DNA of 46,980 nucleotides, from the NCBI GenBank assembly GCA_005801205.1, contig SYDJ01000018.1:1-46980 (forward strand), read 5' to 3'. This document shows, in pieces, positions 34,213-43,400 of the stretch. This DNA comes from Gammaproteobacteria bacterium. Lineage in GTDB: Bacteria; Pseudomonadota; Gammaproteobacteria; Pseudomonadales; Cellvibrionaceae. A program made the position numbers and the translations under genes. The notes under the pieces were generated by a model. That model was not told the DNA's origin. It was given only the letters and a program-made list of their open reading frames with translations, and ran no database searches. The stretch's first letter is position 1; every line of letters starts with the position of its first letter.

Positions 34213-36003
34213 TTAATCTTGACGCGATACTGTAATTTCCACGCGACGGTTTGATGAGCGCCCAACATCGGTTGCGTTATCACCAACCGCACGGGTTGCG
34301 CCATAGCCTTCGGTTTGATAACTGATTTGATCCAAACCGTTTAAGATAAAATAGTTTTTAACGCTTTCTGCACGCGCTTTTGAAAGCGGAATATTGATCA
34401 TATCCGTCCCCGTATTGTCGGTATGACCTTCGATTTTAATTTGCACAACCTTAGGAGTATTTTTAATTTGTTGAATAAGGCTATCTAATTTTAGTGTCGC
34501 ATTTGGCGTTAAAACCGAACTACCCACGTCAAACAAGGCATCGCCACTTAAACGAACCATTTCAGAAATCAAATCTTTACGTGAAAATCCTTCTACAACT
34601 TCCAACGGGCAAGCATTAGTTCCATCAATTTTAACTTTGTCGCTAACCTTGGCATCTTTAACCTGCACTAAGTTATCACGGGTAATTTTGAGCACTGGCA
34701 ATAAGCTGCCCATAGCGGCTAGGGTGCGCGCATGAGCAATATTTAAATCTGCTTGAGCGCTGGTGTATGAGCGGCTCGCCTGAAAATATTCATTTTCAGC
34801 ATCCAGCAAATCTAAGAGTGAACGCTGGCCAATCTTAAATTGCTCGTTGTAAGCCGTGCGAACCTTGTCACTGGAGCGGCGATGTTGATCGAGCGATTTC
34901 AGCTGTTCTTTAATACGTTGTGAATCGTTGTAGGCTATTTGGGTAGTTTGACGCAGATCCACGCAGGCTTTATCGCGCAAATCTTTAGCTTGATTAACCT
35001 CTTCCAAGGCTCTGCGCACAGAAGAACGAGTAGCGCCGCCAGCAAAGAGATTATAGGTTAAGGCCAATTCAACCGCACTTTCATCGCCATAACGCGCAGC
35101 ATCAACACGCTCATCAAAACCATTGGTGTTGCGGCTAACTACTTGACGCGCACGCAACTCAGCTTTGGGCATATAACCTGAACGAGCCACCTTCACATTA
35201 GCTTGGGTTGCAGTGATATTTTTAATTGCAGCATGAAAACCACTATTGCCCTGGTAGGCTAACTGCAGGGCTTCGCGAATATTAGCGGGCAAGTTAGTTT
35301 GCGCAAGTTCGGACGCGGTTAAATCTGCGGCTGGTAAATTACCAACGATGCGAAGATAGCGTGCCGTTACATCATGCAAATTAGAGGCTTCAGTTAATAA
35401 ATTGGTTTCAGCTAGCGCCAAACGACCGGCAACTTGTTCTAAATCTACTTTGCGACCAACACCCGAGGTCACACGCTCCTCAATTTGGGAAAACACTTCT
35501 TGGTGCTTAACATAGTTGTCGCGCGCCGAACGTAAGAGCGCACGCTCACGACTAACATCCTCAAATGCACGAACCGCTTCAAATGCAGTATCTTCGATGG
35601 AGCTTAGCAACTCGTAGTAACGCACTAAGCGAGCACCTTCAAAGTGCTCAACTTGGCCGACAGTTCTAAAGCCCTCAAACAAACTTTGCGTCAAAGAAAC
35701 TTGCCCTTGAGTACTGGTGTAGCTGTCGCGACCATCAAAATCGCGCTTTGTTTTGCCGGTACTGGCTGCCAAATCAACAGAGGGTAAATAGCCGGCTTTT
35801 ACTTCGCTAACTTGATGTCCGGCTGCCTTAAAAGCATGCCAGTTGGCTTGAACATCAGGGTTGGACTCAATAGCTTGGATTGCAGCGTCATGAATAGTAG
35901 CAGCAGGCTCAGCATGAGCGACAACACTTGAAAAGGCCAAACAACTAAAAAATGCGCGACAAGAGAGCGAACTCATACGGACAGCTGAACTAATTTTCAT
36001 CAT
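34213..36003 (-). CDS. lapE: TolC family outer-membrane protein fused to OmpA domain
   Basis: A 596-residue protein. A signal peptide ends near AHA|EPAAT (about 33). Residues 35-460 are a TolC-type outer membrane factor with its two repeats (AIQAIESNPDVQANWHAFKA start; RSLLDLLDAENEYFQASRSY late motif). Residues about 485-596 are an OmpA/MotB peptidoglycan-binding domain: FDVGSSVLTPNATLKLD, IEGHTDNTGTDMINIPLSKARA and GRSSNRRVEI. TolC should form the export pore for the adhesin with LapB and LapC, and the OmpA part would pin it to the cell wall. In other Lap-type systems TolC and OmpA proteins are separate genes, to my knowledge. AAAGG precedes the ATG by eight bases. Confidence 0.92.
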   Translation of the reverse strand: MMKISSAVRMSSLSCRAFFSCLAFSSVVAHAEPAATIHDAAIQAIESNPDVQANWHAFKAAGHQVSEVKAGYLPSVDLAASTGKTKRDFDGRDSYTSTQGQVSLTQSLFEGFRTVGQVEHFEGARLVRYYELLSSIEDTAFEAVRAFEDVSRERALLRSARDNYVKHQEVFSQIEERVTSGVGRKVDLEQVAGRLALAETNLLTEASNLHDVTARYLRIVGNLPAADLTASELAQTNLPANIREALQLAYQGNSGFHAAIKNITATQANVKVARSGYMPKAELRARQVVSRNTNGFDERVDAARYGDESAVELALTYNLFAGGATRSSVRRALEEVNQAKDLRDKACVDLRQTTQIAYNDSQRIKEQLKSLDQHRRSSDKVRTAYNEQFKIGQRSLLDLLDAENEYFQASRSYTSAQADLNIAHARTLAAMGSLLPVLKITRDNLVQVKDAKVSDKVKIDGTNACPLEVVEGFSRKDLISEMVRLSGDALFDVGSSVLTPNATLKLDSLIQQIKNTPKVVQIKIEGHTDNTGTDMINIPLSKARAESVKNYFILNGLDQISYQTEGYGATRAVGDNATDVGRSSNRRVEITVSRQD

Positions 36004-36041
36004 TAACTGAACCTTTTAAACGCTAGTAAAGACGGTGAATA

Positions 36042-36056
36042 CTTACATTATGTAAG
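36042..36056. promoter_or_regulatory. perfect dyad upstream of lapE, candidate operator
   Basis: CTTACA-TTA-TGTAAG, two 6-base arms, centred 46 bases before the lapE ATG. It differs from the TTGGCA-G-TGCCAA site upstream of lapB, so the two transcripts may be under different control. Binding protein unknown. Confidence 0.35.
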
Positions 36057-36274
36057 CAAACTAGATAAGAGCACCCATTTTTATATAACTATTTAGCAAA
36101 TATGTTTTAACTATGTCAGCTAAATTAGTATTTTGCGCCGACAAAGCATAATAACCCAGCGCATTACAACCCACAAGATTGACAACCTTTCCGAGAACAA
36201 GATCACAAAAATTAACACCTTATGCGATTCGCGCAAGCCAAACTCTAAAAGCTATAAATCATTCCAAGAAAGGC

Positions 36275-37081
36275 CTACTCATAAGGCGATTTTTCATAAA
36301 CACTTATTTGAAAATGGGCGGTATCAACTAGCCCCTCATTTATGAATAACTGAAGACGCTCGGGATTTAATTTCCACGCGAAAGGCGTCATCGCCAACAA
36401 TGCCGCTGCCAAATCGCCCGAGGGAACAGCGACAGAGAAAGAAACCGAGTCTTGCCTGAACGATTTAAAGCCCTGAGGTTCAACAGGTTTGGGGTGTGGC
36501 CTTATGGTTTGATAGATTTTTTGACGCAAGGCAAGCAAGTGCTGCTCTCCCGGCGTCACTATAATCAACTTGCCTGACGGATTTAACACCCGAAACAATT
36601 CTTCGTCTTTACTGGGCGCATAAATTCTAGTGATCACGTCCATACTTGCATCAGCAAGCGGGAGCGAGTGACTTGAGGCAACAACATAGGCCAGACTCTG
36701 CTTATTATGTTTAGCAGCCAAACGTATACCTGCTTTTGATATATCCAAGCCATATACATCGGCACTAGCACAATGCTCATGCAGCAACCGAGTAAAGTAG
36801 CCTTCACCGCAACCTATATCCAAAAGGGTCCCCACATCTGAGCTAATAATTTTTTTCAGTGCATCAGCCAATGGTAAAAAATAACCTGCCGTTAAAAATT
36901 CTCTGCGCGCAATCAACTGTTGTCTCGCATCACCGGGTTCGCGGGAATTTTTGTAGTGAACAGGCAATAAATTAAAATAGCCTTCTTTAGCTCGATCAAA
37001 TTGATGGCGATTAGAGCACGCTAGACCTTGCGGGTTTTCACTGAGAGGGAGAGCACACAAAGGACAAATCAAAGCTTTCAT
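36275..37081 (-). CDS. rlmA: 23S rRNA (guanine-N1)-methyltransferase RlmA
   Basis: A 268-residue methyltransferase. An N-terminal zinc site is formed by C6, C9, C22 and H26 (CPLC...CSNRH), followed by FDRAKEGYFNLLP. The SAM-binding motif is LLDIGCGEGYFTRLL. ITRIYAPSKDEELFRVLNPSGKLIIVTPG and LRQKIYQTIRPHPKP match the RlmA(I) family, which methylates G745 of 23S rRNA. Complete and normal in length. No clear ribosome binding site before the ATG. Not part of the Lap locus functionally. Confidence 0.92.
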   Translation of the reverse strand: MKALICPLCALPLSENPQGLACSNRHQFDRAKEGYFNLLPVHYKNSREPGDARQQLIARREFLTAGYFLPLADALKKIISSDVGTLLDIGCGEGYFTRLLHEHCASADVYGLDISKAGIRLAAKHNKQSLAYVVASSHSLPLADASMDVITRIYAPSKDEELFRVLNPSGKLIIVTPGEQHLLALRQKIYQTIRPHPKPVEPQGFKSFRQDSVSFSVAVPSGDLAAALLAMTPFAWKLNPERLQLFINEGLVDTAHFQISVYEKSPYE

Positions 37082-37224
37082 ATAAAAATTCTTAGAAAAA
37101 AGCCAGAGTGCCGAGCTTATTAAAAATTAGCAAGTACAAACACGGATGGTTCATACACGAGGACATCTAAGCATTTTGTTAAAGCAACAGAGGCATAACA
37201 GCCAAAGAAAGTTTGATTGGCAAT

Positions 37225-37249
37225 AAAAAATGCGCCGCGAAGCAGCGCA
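37225..37249 (-). terminator. intrinsic terminator of the phoH-like gene
   Basis: On the minus strand TGCGCTGC-TTC-GCGGCGCA forms an 8-bp stem with one G-T wobble, followed by TTTTTTATTG. It lies 26 bases after the PhoH stop. Confidence 0.85.
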
Positions 37250-37274
37250 CTTAAAGCAAAAAGTTTAGCTATCG

Positions 37275-38087
37275 CTATTCATCTTCAGGTACTTCATAGC
37301 GATCAATAATATCGCGCACCAAACCACTGCGCACAATATCATCACGGGCGAACTCGTGAATGTAAACGTTGGGCAAACCACCCAAACGCTCAACCGCATC
37401 GGCTAAGCCATTTGGCCCACGTATATCACTTTGCTTCACATCGCCATTTATAACAACCTTACAATCTTCACCTATACGAGTTAAAAACATTTTCATTTGC
37501 GCAACGCTGGTGTTTTGCGCCTCATCTAAAATCACAAAGGTTTTGCTATTAAAGGTCTTACCACGCATAAACGCTAAAGGCGCGGCAACAATCCGGCCAT
37601 GACGCAGACAATAATCAACCGTGCCAGCACCAAGGCGCTCATTTAAAATATCGCGGAAGGCATCTATATATACCGAGAATTTTTCATCGAGATCCCCCGG
37701 TAAAAACCCTAGATTTTCGCCCGACTCAACCGCAGGGCGCGTGAGAATAATGCGTTCTATGCGACCCGACTCCAAGGCTTCAGCAGCTAATGCGCCAGCA
37801 CAATAACTTTTACCTGTACCGGCTGGGCCAATACCAAAGGTTAAGGCGTGATTATTAATTGCAGATATATATTCTTGTTGGGCTTGGTTTTTAGCGCGGA
37901 GAGGTTGGGAGGAGCGAGGGGGAGAGTAAGCTGTTTCGACTTGTTTCGAGCGGGATTTTAGATCAACTATGTTGCTATCGATTCTCGGCTGTTTTCGCGA
38001 CGACTTGTATCGCGAATTTTTTTGGTTGCCTTCATCCGAGAAATTACTATGAGAGTTGCTGTGTCTAGCGTGATTTCTTCTTGCCAT
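37275..38087 (-). CDS. PhoH family ATPase
   Basis: A 270-residue protein of the PhoH (PhoL-like) family. After a basic, low-complexity N-terminal segment (1-65) comes GIGPAGTGKSYCAGALAAEA (P-loop), LTRPAVESGENLGFLPGDL, FVILDEAQNTSVAQMKMFLTR (Walker B) and VINGDVKQSDI. The final VRSGLVRDIIDRY is typical. Family members are cytoplasmic ATPases associated with RNA or phosphate metabolism; the exact role is unsettled. GGTGA precedes the ATG. It has its own terminator, so it is a single unit. Confidence 0.87.
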   Translation of the reverse strand: MARRNHARHSNSHSNFSDEGNQKNSRYKSSRKQPRIDSNIVDLKSRSKQVETAYSPPRSSQPLRAKNQAQQEYISAINNHALTFGIGPAGTGKSYCAGALAAEALESGRIERIILTRPAVESGENLGFLPGDLDEKFSVYIDAFRDILNERLGAGTVDYCLRHGRIVAAPLAFMRGKTFNSKTFVILDEAQNTSVAQMKMFLTRIGEDCKVVINGDVKQSDIRGPNGLADAVERLGGLPNVYIHEFARDDIVRSGLVRDIIDRYEVPEDE

Positions 38088-38577
38088 AAATGGTCACCGC
38101 CTTTAGCTTCAAAGTTAACAACAAGGTTTAGCTTTCTAGTTTCTATTAACGCACTACCTATTTAACGTTGCATACAGAACACAGTAAATTTTCCTATTTC
38201 GAAATCACCTCACTCGTTGGTTAGAAACAACTCTTACAAAATCCAGAAGTAACAGAAGCTTATGAACAATTGATGACAAACATCAAGGATCAGCCACCAA
38301 CTATCACCATATCTTGTGGTTTTTTTGCCAACCACAACTAAATACTAGGCTTAAAGCAGATTCGGGTCAATAATTTTTTACACCTTTCTTACAGGCATTT
38401 GGCGGTATTAACAAACACCTAATCAGGCCGCTGAAAAGAGACATTAAGTATTCCCATAATCGAATCGCATTTAAATTCAAAACCCCATGAATCCAAAACC
38501 GGTATAAATACATCTAAATAAGTAGACTCTACACATTTATACTAGAAAGCATAAAAATATCATCCAAAGGAAATTCC
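38088..38577. other. 490-base intergenic region between phoH and the DUF418 gene
   Basis: No supported gene. A 38-codon open stretch at 38225-38341 (reading LLQNPEVTEAYEQLMTNIKD in part) looks more protein-like than random, but has no clear start and a stop just before; it may be a gene remnant. An 8-bp hairpin TTGTGGTT/AACCACAA lies at 38314-38337. The rest is AT-rich and must contain both divergent promoters. Confidence 0.5.
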
Positions 38578-39822
38578 ATGGGCAACATTACCTTCCTCAA
38601 AAGTACAGCACTAATACCCGCTCCACTCACTCAGCCGCGCATCTTGACCATTGACGTACTGCGCGGGTTCGCACTCTTTGGCATTCTCTATGCGCATATG
38701 ATTTTTTGGTACTCGGGCGGCCCATTGCCGGAAAAAATTTATCAGGCTTACATAGATATCCCTAGCGGCATTGCAATAGGCCTCAACTTTCTTTTTTTTA
38801 ATGCTAAATTTTTCGCACTATTTTCATTCTTGTTCGGACTAAGTTTCTATATCCAAATAAAAGGCTTAGCGGCCAAGTATGAAAACCCCTCTTTACGATT
38901 TGCATGGCGATTACTTATCCTTGGCGTGATTGGGCTCATACATCATGCATTTTGGCGTGCCGACATTTTAACTATCTACGTACCGCTGGGATTCCTTTTA
39001 TTATTTGCGCACAGCCTCAGCAACAAGACTATCGCTATCTTAGCTGCGTTATTAATCCTCAACGTACCCACAAAAATGATTGAAGCTATTTCCATTTTTA
39101 TTCAAGGAAAACCAGAGTTTATTAGCAATAACTTTGTTGAAAATGGAGCGAAATATTATGCAGCCATAACACAAGGTTCTTTCGCCGATGTTGTGGCTCA
39201 CAATATGTATGCGATGAAAGAAAAAATTGAATACCAAATGAGCTCTGGGCGCTTCTTTATTACCTTCGGATTTTTCTTACTCGGTATGCTAGCAGGAAGA
39301 TTGCAATGGTTTGACGATATAGAAAAGTCTCAGCCCTTATTCAAAAGCGCGTGGAAAAAGTCAGGGTTATTAATTATTGCGGTCACAGTGGTGGGTATAG
39401 TGTTTGGCATTACAGCGAATGCACTCGCGGTTGATTTCAAAAATGCACCTTGGTTACGCTGGTTTGGTGGGTCACTATTCGACCTATTCAATGCGAGCGT
39501 AACCATTTTTTATATCGCCTGCATTTCATTACTTATGCTGAAATCCAAATGGCATGTTCGCCTTGCCCCACTCTCTTACATCGGAAAAATGGCCTTAACT
39601 TCCTACCTAACCCAATCACTCTTTGGTGTAATTTTATTCTTCCACTTTGGTTTAGGTTTATTTTTTGTAACATCCCCTGCCATGAATGCAGTGCTTTGCT
39701 TATTAGTCTTCGGCTTACAAATTGCATTTTGTAAATTCTGGCTTAAGCGCTTCAACTACGGCCCCGTTGAATGGTTATGGCGTTCAGCAACTTATTTAAA
39801 ATGGCAACCACTTAAGAAATAA
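38578..39822 (+). CDS. DUF418 (YeiB-type) membrane protein
   Basis: A 414-residue multi-span protein with about ten hydrophobic helices. The family marks are visible: RILTIDVLRGFALFGILYAH at the start, then AKFFALFSFLFGLSFYIQ, and the C-terminal APLSYIGKMALTSYLTQSLF and FNYGPVEWLWR. DUF418 belongs to the acyltransferase-3-like group of membrane proteins, with no settled function. AAGGAAATTCC before the ATG gives a good ribosome binding site. It stands alone. Confidence 0.9.
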   Translation: MGNITFLKSTALIPAPLTQPRILTIDVLRGFALFGILYAHMIFWYSGGPLPEKIYQAYIDIPSGIAIGLNFLFFNAKFFALFSFLFGLSFYIQIKGLAAKYENPSLRFAWRLLILGVIGLIHHAFWRADILTIYVPLGFLLLFAHSLSNKTIAILAALLILNVPTKMIEAISIFIQGKPEFISNNFVENGAKYYAAITQGSFADVVAHNMYAMKEKIEYQMSSGRFFITFGFFLLGMLAGRLQWFDDIEKSQPLFKSAWKKSGLLIIAVTVVGIVFGITANALAVDFKNAPWLRWFGGSLFDLFNASVTIFYIACISLLMLKSKWHVRLAPLSYIGKMALTSYLTQSLFGVILFFHFGLGLFFVTSPAMNAVLCLLVFGLQIAFCKFWLKRFNYGPVEWLWRSATYLKWQPLKK

Positions 39823-39888
39823 ATAGATGGTACTAACTTAATTGTAAATGCAACATAGGGGTGGATGGAGGTAAGCACATCCCCCCAA

Positions 39889-40398
39889 TTAATGAGCGGC
39901 AGAAGAATTTGTTGTTTCACGATAATCTTGTATCGAACCGTCATCATTAAATGCAGCATCTATAGTCGTGATATGGGTTTCTGTTGAAAAGTACTCATAT
40001 TTTTCAACCTTTACAACCTTGCCATTTTTATATTGATACAACTTAAGCGGCTTTTTATAAGAAATGCTGCTGGGCTCCTTATCTATTTCTTTAATAATGA
40101 GCCCACTCTCGTCATACACGTACTCAACCATGGGATTGTCTTTTTCCACGATTAAGTTTGCCAAACGGCGATCAGTTACATTAGCCGCTGCGTTTTTAAT
40201 GGATGCGTCAGAAATGCTAATATTTTCCTTTGTGGAATCCGCGGAACGAACACCAGAAAACGTAACCTTAGATTTAGTCCCCTCTGAAGTAGCCAAACTA
40301 CTATTCTTATCTGAAATATAGGAAAACTTAAAGCCAAACCATCCCAGCGCTATCAGTACAAATAGCAAGGGGACAGCAACGTAATATTTCTTATTCAT
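39889..40398 (-). CDS. small membrane-anchored periplasmic protein of unknown function
   Basis: The protein has 169 residues from ATG 40398 (MNKKYYVAVPLLFVLIALG). The frame could extend to TTG 40419, which lies at the end of the upstream gene, but no ribosome binding site supports that. One N-terminal helix (about 6-24) anchors the protein; the rest is polar and beta-rich (VEYVYDESGLIIKEID, KPLKLYQYKNGKVVKVEKYE), which resembles the YD-type short repeats of bacterial surface proteins. No family is recognised. It begins 21 bases after the stop of the 2,040-residue secreted protein and is probably co-transcribed. Confidence 0.7.
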   Translation of the reverse strand: MNKKYYVAVPLLFVLIALGWFGFKFSYISDKNSSLATSEGTKSKVTFSGVRSADSTKENISISDASIKNAAANVTDRRLANLIVEKDNPMVEYVYDESGLIIKEIDKEPSSISYKKPLKLYQYKNGKVVKVEKYEYFSTETHITTIDAAFNDDGSIQDYRETTNSSAAH

Positions 40399-40419
40399 AC
40401 AACAGAATCCGCAAGCCAA

Positions 40420-43400
40420 CTACTGGGTAGTAAAAGATATTTGATCAATCCACGCAGCATCTGCACCTCTGCTTACGCTGCCATCTTTTACATATCGCCA
40501 TTCCAAATCATGAATACCAGAGCTCAAAGAAACCGAAAAACTTGCCCAAGTCGACGTCACCGTACTTAACTTCAATACCCCGTCAACATAGAGCTCAAGT
40601 CTATCGCAGCAAGATTCAGATTCTAATTTTGCCTCAAACTGAAGACTTCCAGCTGCAAAAACAGTTTTCATATGTACGCCGCTTTTTTGGCTATCCGTTA
40701 TATCTCCAGAGCGCAAACTTTTACCGCCTGAAGAAGACTGAGAAGAGTCAACGTACCAAGCAGCTTGACTAGCTTCGGCATCGACCCAAAGTGGCGGGAC
40801 GACATCGGACTCAAATGACTCGGATAACGAAGTCAACGCAGGCGGAAGGGAAGAAACATCATTGGGGTCGGTAAGATAAACCAACACCTCTTCCGCGTCC
40901 CTAAATCCATCAAGATCAGAATCGACGCTTTTTGGATTAGTCAAATGGGTAAATAACTCAGCGTAATCATTTAATCCATCAGAATCAGAATCCTTAAGCA
41001 AAGGGTCAGTATGGAAGTTATTGATCTCATCCCCATCACTAATCCCATCCATATCACTGTCGAATTTTGTAGGGTCAGTGCGGCTTGAATATTCATTCAA
41101 ATTACTTAAAGCATCGCCATCGCCGTCGGCCAAAGCATCCTGCGCATCCGCATCACTTAAACCAAACTTCTCCTCCCACCATTTTGGCAAACCATCATGA
41201 TCATGATCACCAATTAACACCTTGGTATAAGTCAGCGCACCAGAAACTAAACGCACCAAAATCAGATCATCTTCCTGCGCAACCAGTCTTAGCGGCGTTC
41301 CAGAATACTGAAACGTGTGAAGCAAAGTGAAGTTACTTGAGTCCCATATTTTCAAGGATCCAGTATCTTCAATAGTTGCAATTGTGTTACTACCCCAGAA
41401 CGCATCAACCAAATTGTAATTTAATGTTGCCACCCATGATAAATTCGAGGAATTAAAAATATTGCCTATTCCCGTAAGAATTTTATTTTCATCTGGAGAC
41501 AAACGAATCGGAGGTTTGAAATAGTATTCGCCGTGATAAGGCGTTTCGCCTGAAGCAGTAATTTTACCTGAGGCTTGATCAACAATTTCGAAGTGTAAAT
41601 CGTTGGGGCTCGAGCCATCGCGGAAGAAGTAAATTTTAGAGCTTGCCTCACTCCAAGTATATTCACTGGAATAATAGTTCCAATCTTTACTATCCGTTAA
41701 AACGCCGTTTTCATCGAATATATAGTGTGTGTACCAAGCTCCACTGTCATCCTGCGCCAAAATAAAATTCCCCGCAGCAGCCAAACCTCCAATCGACATT
41801 GCGGTATTCGCAAAAGGGGCTTCGTTAGGCAAGCCCTGTAAATTTATAAATTGAATCGCTCCTGTTGAATATCCTAGGTATAGGCGATGATGAGCATTGG
41901 ATATGGTCATCTTAGTAGGTGCGAGCTTAGTGAATCCATGGTCGAGCCCTACTACTAACGGATTAAGGTAGGTGCTGGTTGCAATTGACCAGCGATAAAT
42001 CTTTTTATTTTCTTTGCTGAGGAGGTAAATGATATTGCCATCGGTTTCAACTTGATCTGGTATAAATGTCGGCATGGTTGCTGAGAAATCGCAATTAACC
42101 CCATCTCCGTGAGCAAGGAGATAGCAAGCTGAATCGTTAGAATATGCGTCTATTTTCAGACCTGTAGTACTATCAGATTGTGATTTACCTGCATTCCAAG
42201 AATCAGGATATCCATCTCTATCAGAATCTATAGACGCAGCGGCATCAAGCGGAAAGGCATCGCTGGTATTTGAAACGCCGTCTCCATCACTATCTGAACT
42301 TGGAATATAGCTTTGAAAGCTCAGCGTATTACCAACTAATGTAATAGCGACCATATGAGCATCGCTACCGAATACACCTACAGCTTTACCAGGGAAACTA
42401 ATGCGTTCATCTAGCGCTAAACTCGCATTTCTTCGCTCTAGATTTGTTGAGGTATCATCTGTTGTTACAGTTACTATACCGCCACCAGACAACCACTTAG
42501 CATCAACAATCTGCAAACCTAAAGACCCAGCCCACGTCAATGGCGGCGCTTTATACAAATCACCGGAACCTAATAAAACTGTATTACCATCAACAGATAC
42601 ACGTATGGGCGCCTTTATCAAATAGCTACCATGATAAGGAGTTTCACCTTTCCCTGTTATTTTGCCTGTCGTTTGGTTGATCTCTTCGTATTGTAAGTCG
42701 TTAGGACTTGAATTATCTCTAAAATAATAGACTCTAGAGTTTTGGGGGTCCCACGCATACTCGCGAGAATAATCATTCCAATCCTTATGGTCAGTTAGTA
42801 CACCGTCAATATCAAAAATATAGTGCGAGGCCCAAGCTCCAGAAAAATCCTGCGCCAGAAGATAATTACCTACAGATGCTAAACCTCGCACAGATCCCGC
42901 AGTGAATCCAAATGAAACTTCTTCAGCGCCACCAGAAAGAGATATGTAGTGAATAGCCCCCGTTTCATAACCCAAGTACAGACGATTATGCGCGATTGAT
43001 ATAGTCATTAATGTTGGTTCAATCTGTTCATTCCCTTGCTTTAAACCAATAATAAAAGGATTTATGTAAGAGGATGTCGCTATAGACCAACGATATACAC
43101 GTTGATTGGCTGCGCTCAATAGATAAATAATTTCACCATCGCTCAGCACTTTATCTGGCACAAAACTCGGCACAGTAGCGGCATAATTACATAGCCCATT
43201 AACTCCGTGGGATGTTAAGTAGCACGCAGAGTCATTAGGAAAGGCATCTAGCTGTAAATTTGTCGAGCTATCCACTTGCGATTTTCCGGTATTCCACGCA
43301 TCGGGGTAACCATCTCTATCTGTATCTACTGAGGCAGCGCCATCAGCAGGGAAGGCATCTTGAGTATTTGAAATGCCGTCGCCATCTGTGTCGTTATTAG

